Of a stretch of DNA of 9,911 nt, positions 6,557 through 9,911 are shown in pieces. The notes below the pieces were generated by a model. That model searched no databases. It was not told the DNA's origin and saw only the letters and a list, made by a program, of their open reading frames with translations. Each line of letters opens with the position of its first letter. Position 1 is the stretch's first letter. Source of the stretch: Pleurocapsa sp. MO_226.B13 (GTDB lineage: Bacteria > Cyanobacteriota > Cyanobacteriia > Cyanobacteriales > Xenococcaceae). The stretch covers positions 1 through 9,911 of the forward strand of contig JASJEI010000488.1 of the NCBI GenBank assembly GCA_030064795.1, given 5' to 3'. The position numbers were made by a program, and so were the translations under genes.

Positions 6557-6650
6557 GGATACAAAATTAAGGACTCTTCAAGTACCGAGCCACCTCGGCT
6601 TTTTCCCGCCAATTTAATTATAAAGAGTCCTTAATTTTTAATTCCTCTCA
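6554..6650. mobile_element. MITE-like palindromic insert 2 in IS701 transposase
   Basis: 97 bp flanked by the 5-bp duplication GGTCA (6549-6553 and 6651-6655). It has a perfect 16-bp inverted repeat AAAATTAAGGACTCTT (6563-6578) with its reverse complement at 6623-6638. Insert plus duplication is 102 bp (34 codons), so phase is kept, but TAA stops occur at 6554 and within the right arm (6629-6634 region). Ends AAGGATAC and TAATTCCTCTC match insert 1, so both belong to one family. Excision restores TEATWS-AQKINERRLEV. Confidence 0.85.
6585..6604 (+). terminator. Terminator-like hairpin inside insert 2
   Basis: CCGAG-CCAC-CTCGG followed by CTTTTT. The 5-bp GC-rich stem with a T5 tract would act on plus-strand transcription and sits just after the in-frame stop. 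The stem is short, so strength is doubtful. Confidence 0.4.
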
Positions 6651-6688
6651 GGTCAGCACAGAAAATAAATGAGCGTCGTTTAGAGGTA

Positions 6689-7744
6689 ATGAGTAAATGC
6701 AACCAAACTAGAATCAGTCGAGGATTCAGCCTGATTGTTGATGATTCAGGGCATAGAAAAAGTGGTAACTTTACCGCAGGAGTAGGACGACAATACATCG
6801 GAGAAATCGGGAAAACAGATAATGGCAATGTTGTCGTAACAACCCATTTATACGATGGCAAAAAAAGTTTACCTTTGGATATAGAATTATATCAGCATAG
6901 CGATTCATTACCAGAAGGCAAAAAAGACCCAGAGTTTAAGAAAAAACCCACCTTAGCCTTAGAGCTAATTGATAAAAGTTTGAACCGAGGCTATCGGCCA
7001 GGAATAGTGTTAATAGATTCAGACTATGGTAACAACACATCTTTTTTAAAGGACTTAGAAGAAAGGAGATTAAAATATATAGGAGGAATCGCTCTTAATC
7101 GCAATATTGTATTTAAAAATAAATCCGAAAAAACAGACACAATAAGAATAGATGAATACGCCCAATGGATATGCTCAGAGGAATTCAAGGAGATTCAAAT
7201 ACCAGGTGAAAAACCAAGAACTGTATGGGTAGCAATTATTGAAGTAGAAATATCTAAACTCATTGGTCAAAGAAAAATAGCTATCGTCACGGACATCTCA
7301 CGGGGGCGAGGAAGCCTCGCCCCGCGTGTCCTCATGAGCGCACCAGTCTTTGAAGATGCAGAAGATATTGATTATTTGATAACAAATGTTGAAGGAGAAA
7401 AAGTAACAGAGCAATGGATAGTTGAGACTTATTCAGAAAGGAACTGGGTCGAAGTTTTCTATAGAGAAGCAAAGGGGTGGTTAGGATTAAGTGAATACCA
7501 AGTTCGAGAAAAAAAGAGTTTGGAAAGACATTTTATCTTGGTGTTTTGTGCTTATACATTTATTCTGTGGCACAAACTAACTGGAGGTTTAAGAAGGCGT
7601 TGGGCTAACAAACCAATTCATACTTTTCCTGAAGCTTTGGAAGCGTTTCGTACAGCTATATCTTACCGTTTTGTTGAATGGCTTAACCATAATCGTGATG
7701 TATTTGCATCTTATAAAGCCAGTTTGGGCTTTGTTTGGGCTTGA
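6689..7744 (+). pseudogene. IS701-family transposase, catalytic and C-terminal part
   Basis: 351 residues from an internal ATG (EVMSKCNQ). The frame is continuous upstream from about 6656 as AQKINERRLEV, so the gene is one unit with 6227-6556, broken by a 97-bp insert plus its duplication. IS701 landmarks: RGFSLIVDDSGHRKSGN (first acid Asp18 or Asp19), GVGRQYIGEIGKTDNG, THLYDGKKSLPLDIELYQH, IVLIDSDYGNNTSFL (Asp110), TYSERNWVEVFYREAKGWLG (Glu260) and the family end FASYKASLGFVWA. All catalytic residues survive. Residues 201-215 (TDISRGRGSLAPRVL) are an extra segment from a GC-rich palindrome (7290-7334); family members pass directly from AIV to M.(A/S). Translation from 6689 alone would lack the N-terminal domain, so activity is unlikely. 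Confidence 0.88.
7290..7334. repeat. GC-rich palindromic insert 3 in IS701 transposase (45 bp)
   Basis: The core hairpin GGGGCGAGG-AAG-CCTCGCCCC (7303-7323) has a perfect 9-bp stem, with outer GGACA (7291-7295) pairing with TGTCC (7327-7331). It lies between TCA repeats (7287-7289 and 7332-7334). The 45-bp length adds exactly 15 codons. The extra residues interrupt a conserved stretch (AIV / MSAPVFEDA). Base composition is far above the AT-rich host gene, which supports later insertion. It is not the same family as inserts 1 and 2. Confidence 0.7.
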
Positions 7745-7843
7745 TTTTTGTTTAAGTACCGTTAAGAGGTTCAGAAACATCCCCTGAATCCATCGTAATG
7801 GGAATGGTTGTGATATCTACATCATCCTTGACCTTATTCTTCT

Positions 7844-7873
7844 TTTAACCTACATCCATCAGACACACAAATG
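7844..7873 (+). repeat. Left terminal inverted repeat of the IS1634 element
   Basis: Begins TTTAACCTACATCCATCAG and pairs with the reverse complement of 9616-9645 at 26 of 30 positions. Confidence 0.8.
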
Positions 7874-7990
7874 AAATACATCTGAAATCGCCGTGGAAAA
7901 GCGATGCAATAAAGAAAAAGAACGAGTATGAACGCTTATCGAGTGAGAATGAGAGAAAAATCGCTCAATCGCGATCGCTCTTTAGCCCCT

Positions 7991-8021
7991 CATTCTCATG
8001 AAGCAGCCTTTCATGAGAATG
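7991..8021. repeat. 31-bp hairpin repeat, copy 1
   Basis: CATTCTCATGAA, a 7-base loop, then TTCATGAGAATG: a perfect 12-bp stem. A second copy in the same orientation lies at 9468-9498 (27 of 31 identical), so the two bracket the transposase. The left arm can alternatively pair with GAGAATGAG at 7945-7953. Confidence 0.75.
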
Positions 8022-8116
8022 GATAGGCGTAGAAAATTAATCTCGCTCTCGGTCGAGCCAGAGCAAATATTATTCATAATTGAAACTGATTAAAACTCAA
8101 ATACTTCTGGCAATAA

Positions 8117-8862
8117 CTACCCAGATAAAAGATAATATTGTTGACAAGATAAGGGGAAAAACTTGAGAGTTAATTGACGTTCTGCGGTTAAATTCACCAC
8201 TTGTTTAATTCCTTGATGAACCAATAAATGAATGCCTTGAAAACATTGAAAGATCCAGCGTAATGTAGGACGGTCGGTTAATTTTCCTAACTGATTGGGA
8301 ATTCCTGTATTGGCACTTGATAATTGGCGACGAACTTCTCTTTGTCCCAGAGAATAAACCATCAAACATAACCCCATAAGCATCGCCATCGTCGAGATTC
8401 TCCGAGGCGATTTTAAGAACACACTATCAGCAAAGAATTCTTTAGTAATTTTTTTCTCTAGAGAAGTTAAATCTGATTTGGTTCTCGCTTCACTTTTAAC
8501 GACTAACCATCTTTGAGGTATTCCCCCATAATTACTTTCTCTTTCTACCCAGCTATAACCAGATATTTCACTGTTTTTAAACTCTGAATTCTTAACAGTA
8601 CTCACCAGATTTTTGGCTTCTTTTATTGAGAGAGGAACTCTGGTTAACCACTTGATTTGCTTCAGCAATTCTAAGTTATCCTTACTGTATAAAGCACTAT
8701 CTCCGACGATTGTGGTTTCTACTTTTAATTGTTTTTGATAATTTTTAGCTATTTTGCCAAATGCTTTTTTATCACTTTGGTTTCCTGATGCTGCCTCAAT
8801 AAATATTGGGATATTCCCATCTCCCGTGACGATTAAATCCAGGATAAATTGTTTTAAAGAGG
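8117..8862 (-). pseudogene. IS1634-family transposase, C-terminal part with internal deletion
   Basis: Continues the frameshifted transposase: SSLKQFILDLIVTGDGNIPI, AASGNQSDKKAFGKI, then VGDSALYSKDNL with the second catalytic Asp. The end is family-typical: SVFLKSPRRISTMAMLMGLC, NQLGKLTDRPTLRWIFQCFQ, VVNLTAERQLTLKFFPLSCQ. Between LEKKITKEFF and ADSVFLKSP, near 8428-8440, roughly 100 residues expected in full-length members (about 530 residues; here about 420 combined) are missing. That includes the segment with the third catalytic acid (usually ...ERGFRFLKDP...). The deletion keeps frame. An apparent start at 8887 (MVIREIIDSS) is only the wrong-frame reading of the junction. Transposition from this copy is impossible. 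Confidence 0.85.
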
Positions 8863-9380
8863 AGTCGATGATCTCGCGAATAACCATGAGTTATCGTAAT
8901 GGCTATTGGTTCGACTTCTGGCTCTTCTTTAGTTAATTTATCCTCAGAAGAACTGGCTTGATTATATTGACCGTGAACGGAAAAAGAACTAGAATCTAAG
9001 GGGGAAAAATCGAGATTAATTTGATATTTTTGGGCTGCTGCTAGGGAAATTAAGAGAAATAATTCTGACAGTCCATATTCGTAGAGTTTATCCATTACTC
9101 TACCTATTTTATGCTCATTTAAATGTTCTGGTAAAATTCTTTGACCTAAGAGATGTTCTGTTGCTTTATCTTCAAAGAATTTCGGAAATAGATACAAAGG
9201 TTGAGAGACAAAACCCAATCCATTTAAAATAATTGCCTTAACTATTTCTCCTGAATTAACTATTTCTTGCTCCTCGATTCCTAATTCTTGGTTGATGAGT
9301 TTAACTATTTCTAGTTCATCAATTATTCCTGCTATTATTCCTAGATGATTAATATTTTTTATCTCTATTTCTTGTAACAC
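8861..9380 (-). pseudogene. IS1634-family transposase, N-terminal part (DUF4277)
   Basis: From GTG 9380 (the only in-frame start after a TAA upstream) the frame reads the DUF4277 N-terminal domain (LGIIAGIIDELEIVKLINQE, then ILNGLGFVSQPLYLFPKFFE, LGQRILPEHLNEHKIGRVMD, to about residue 105). It then enters the catalytic core with LDFSPLDSSSFSVHGQYN (first Asp129) and PIAITITHGYSRDHR (residue 172). After DHR the frame is wrong and soon stops. The matching sequence LKQFILDLIVTGDG continues in another frame (8117-8861). One surplus base near 8860-8866 accounts for it. Confidence 0.85.
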
Positions 9381-9615
9381 TTTTACTTAATAATTTATCT
9401 GATTGGTTAAAATTATCTGGATTTTTCCCTAATTATTCTGGATAATTAGCTACTTAATTACTCTACTCATTCTTATGAAGCAACCCTTCATGAGAATAGC
9501 TCTTGTCGAACCCATCACTTTGGCTGTAATTTTACCTTCTTTTCATCCAAGGCGAGGAGGTTCTGCTCTCACTTTTACATTTCATGATCGTTTGACTCTA
9601 GTTTCGCACATACTA
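9381..9615. other. Right flank of the IS1634 transposase, non-coding
   Basis: AT-rich leader DNA upstream of the transposase (promoter region on the minus strand, not resolvable), the second hairpin copy (9468-9498), and about 120 bp up to the terminal repeat in which I see no convincing gene. A plus-strand frame from 9502 to a TGA at 9628 is open but resembles nothing known to me. Confidence 0.35.
9468..9498. repeat. 31-bp hairpin repeat, copy 2
   Basis: Same hairpin as 7991-8021 with four differences (C/T, G/A, T/C, G/A). The stem is weakened by one mismatch and one lost end pair. It lies upstream of the transposase start on the minus strand. Confidence 0.7.
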
Positions 9616-9645
9616 CATTTGTGGGGCTGATGGATGTGGGCTAAA
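9616..9645 (-). repeat. Right terminal inverted repeat of the IS1634 element
   Basis: On the minus strand it begins TTTAGCCCACATCCATCAG; mate of 7844-7873. Confidence 0.8.
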
Positions 9646-9911
9646 TAGTGAAGCTAAAGAAATCACTAGTGGTGTTTGTCTGCAAATTAAACGCTCAGAG
9701 TTAACTGAATCCGATTGTGACTCGATTCAACTAACCATGACAGGTTTATCCGAACCTGGCATGGGAACTACCACTATTACAGTCGAACCTGTAGAAAGCG
9801 ACGATAGCGGTAATACAGGTGATATTGTGCTTATTTTGCCCAAAAAAGCAATTGCCTTTATCGCAAGTCAGGCAGCTAATTTCATCATTTCTATAGCAGA
9901 AGGTGCGGTGC
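9646..9911 (+). CDS. Unknown protein, 5'-truncated by the IS, runs off the window
   Basis: The frame is open from 9602 to the right edge with no start codon before an internal ATG at 9737. Sequence beyond the IS end reads NSEAKEITSGVCLQIKRSEL, TESDCDSIQLTMTGLSEPGM, GTTTITVEPVESDDSGNTGD, then IVLILPKKAIAFIASQAANF and IISIAEGAV. I do not recognise a family. The middle is acidic and Ser/Thr-rich; the last part is hydrophobic and could be a membrane segment. Two cysteines lie within 14 residues. The likely history is that the IS1634 element removed or separated the 5' end. Codon choice looks normal, and the opposite strand is also open for long stretches, so the coding strand is probable rather than certain. 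Confidence 0.5.

Larger units (their letters stand above)
6143..7757 (+). mobile_element. IS701-family element, degenerate
   Basis: The transposase is at 6227-7744. Outer limits are inferred: the left end from the abrupt stop of IS630 homology at 6142, and the right end from a weak inverted match between ACTTTAACAATTTT (6143-6156) and the minus-strand reading of 7744-7757 (10 of 14). No target duplication was found. The span is 1615 bp; removing the three small inserts (252 bp) leaves about 1.36 kb, close to normal for the family. The boundaries are uncertain. Confidence 0.55.
209..7978. repeat. HIP1 octamer GCGATCGC, eight copies
   Basis: Copies at 209, 733, 2939, 4430, 4984, 5927, 6214 and 7971 (each 8 bp). 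Random expectation in 10 kb is well below one. Over-representation of this palindrome is diagnostic for many cyanobacteria. Copies occur in genes, transposons and spacers alike. Confidence 0.9.
7745..8116. other. Junction between IS701 and IS1634 elements, plus IS1634 leader-side DNA
   Basis: No complete gene. From 7758 to 7843 is a sliver between the two elements. The minus strand there is open for about 30 codons ending at TAA 7752-7754, reading KKNKVKDDVDITTIPITMDS then GDVSEPLNGT. This may be a scrap of an unknown gene cut by both elements, but coding status is unproven. From 7844 the DNA belongs to the IS1634 element and includes its inverted repeat, a HIP1 octamer (7971-7978) and a 31-bp hairpin (7991-8021). 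Confidence 0.4.
7844..9645 (-). mobile_element. IS1634-family element, decayed
   Basis: Ends are set by long imperfect inverted repeats, 7844-7873 against 9616-9645, matching at 26 of 30 positions (core CACATCCATCAG, right-end version). The 1802-bp element carries one minus-strand transposase of the IS1634/DUF4277 type, now frameshifted and internally deleted. No clear target duplication abuts the repeats, so the outer limits could be off by a few bases or one flank may have been rearranged. Confidence 0.75.

Noticed and set aside
6631..6861. Minus-strand open frame of 76 codons
   Set aside because: It overlaps insert 2 and the catalytic start of the IS701 transposase, and is explained as a shadow.
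7589..7780. Minus-strand open frame of 63 codons
   Set aside because: Antisense to the C-terminus of the IS701 transposase.
6264..8021. CRISPR array
   Set aside because: Several palindromic repeats occur here, but there is no regular repeat-spacer periodicity and no cas gene. The repeats are explained by inserts and IS hairpins.
8754..8936. Plus-strand open frame of 60 codons
   Set aside because: Antisense to the IS1634 transposase around its frameshift.

Overview
The window looks like low-GC cyanobacterial chromosome that is unusually crowded with insertion sequences. The octamer GCGATCGC (HIP1, the cyanobacterial signature palindrome) occurs at eight places (209, 733, 2939, 4430, 4984, 5927, 6214, 7971). 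All transposases are of types common in cyanobacteria (ISAs1, IS701, IS630, and IS1634 with a DUF4277 N-terminus). No genus can be named from the sequence alone.

Left third (1-2883): nested transposons. An ISAs1-family element ('B', transposase on the minus strand) is split by a second ISAs1-family element ('A', 567-2344). Element A has a perfect 16-bp terminal inverted repeat and an exact 10-bp target duplication, TCTGGTATAG. Its 396-residue transposase is intact. Its leader in turn carries a MITE-like insert of about 211 bp with its own terminal inverted repeat and a 6-bp duplication. That gives three levels of insertion. The interrupted transposase B also needs a -1 shift at an A8 run.

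Middle (2884-5995): the only host-function cargo. A DUF4212 small membrane subunit (3365-3667) is followed by a 563-residue SSS-family sodium:solute symporter (4108-5799), probably a two-part carboxylate (acetate-like) uptake system. The pair is separated by an unusually long 440-bp gap. A perfect 28-bp palindrome, a likely terminator, follows the symporter.

Right half (5996-9911): decayed IS elements. It begins with a 48-codon IS630 transposase remnant (minus). Next is an IS701-family transposase (plus) that carries three small palindromic inserts of 105, 102 and 45 bp (duplications included). All three are multiples of three; the second brings in-frame stops. After that comes an IS1634-family element (7844-9645) with 26/30 matching inverted repeats, whose transposase (minus) is frameshifted and apparently lacks about 100 internal residues. 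Last is a 5'-truncated unknown open frame running off the right edge.

Only transposase A and the symporter pair look functional. The most interesting material is the repeat biology: small palindromic elements that keep reading frame inside a host ORF, and the fully resolvable nesting history. I saw no RNA gene, CRISPR array, defence system or other new multi-gene system.
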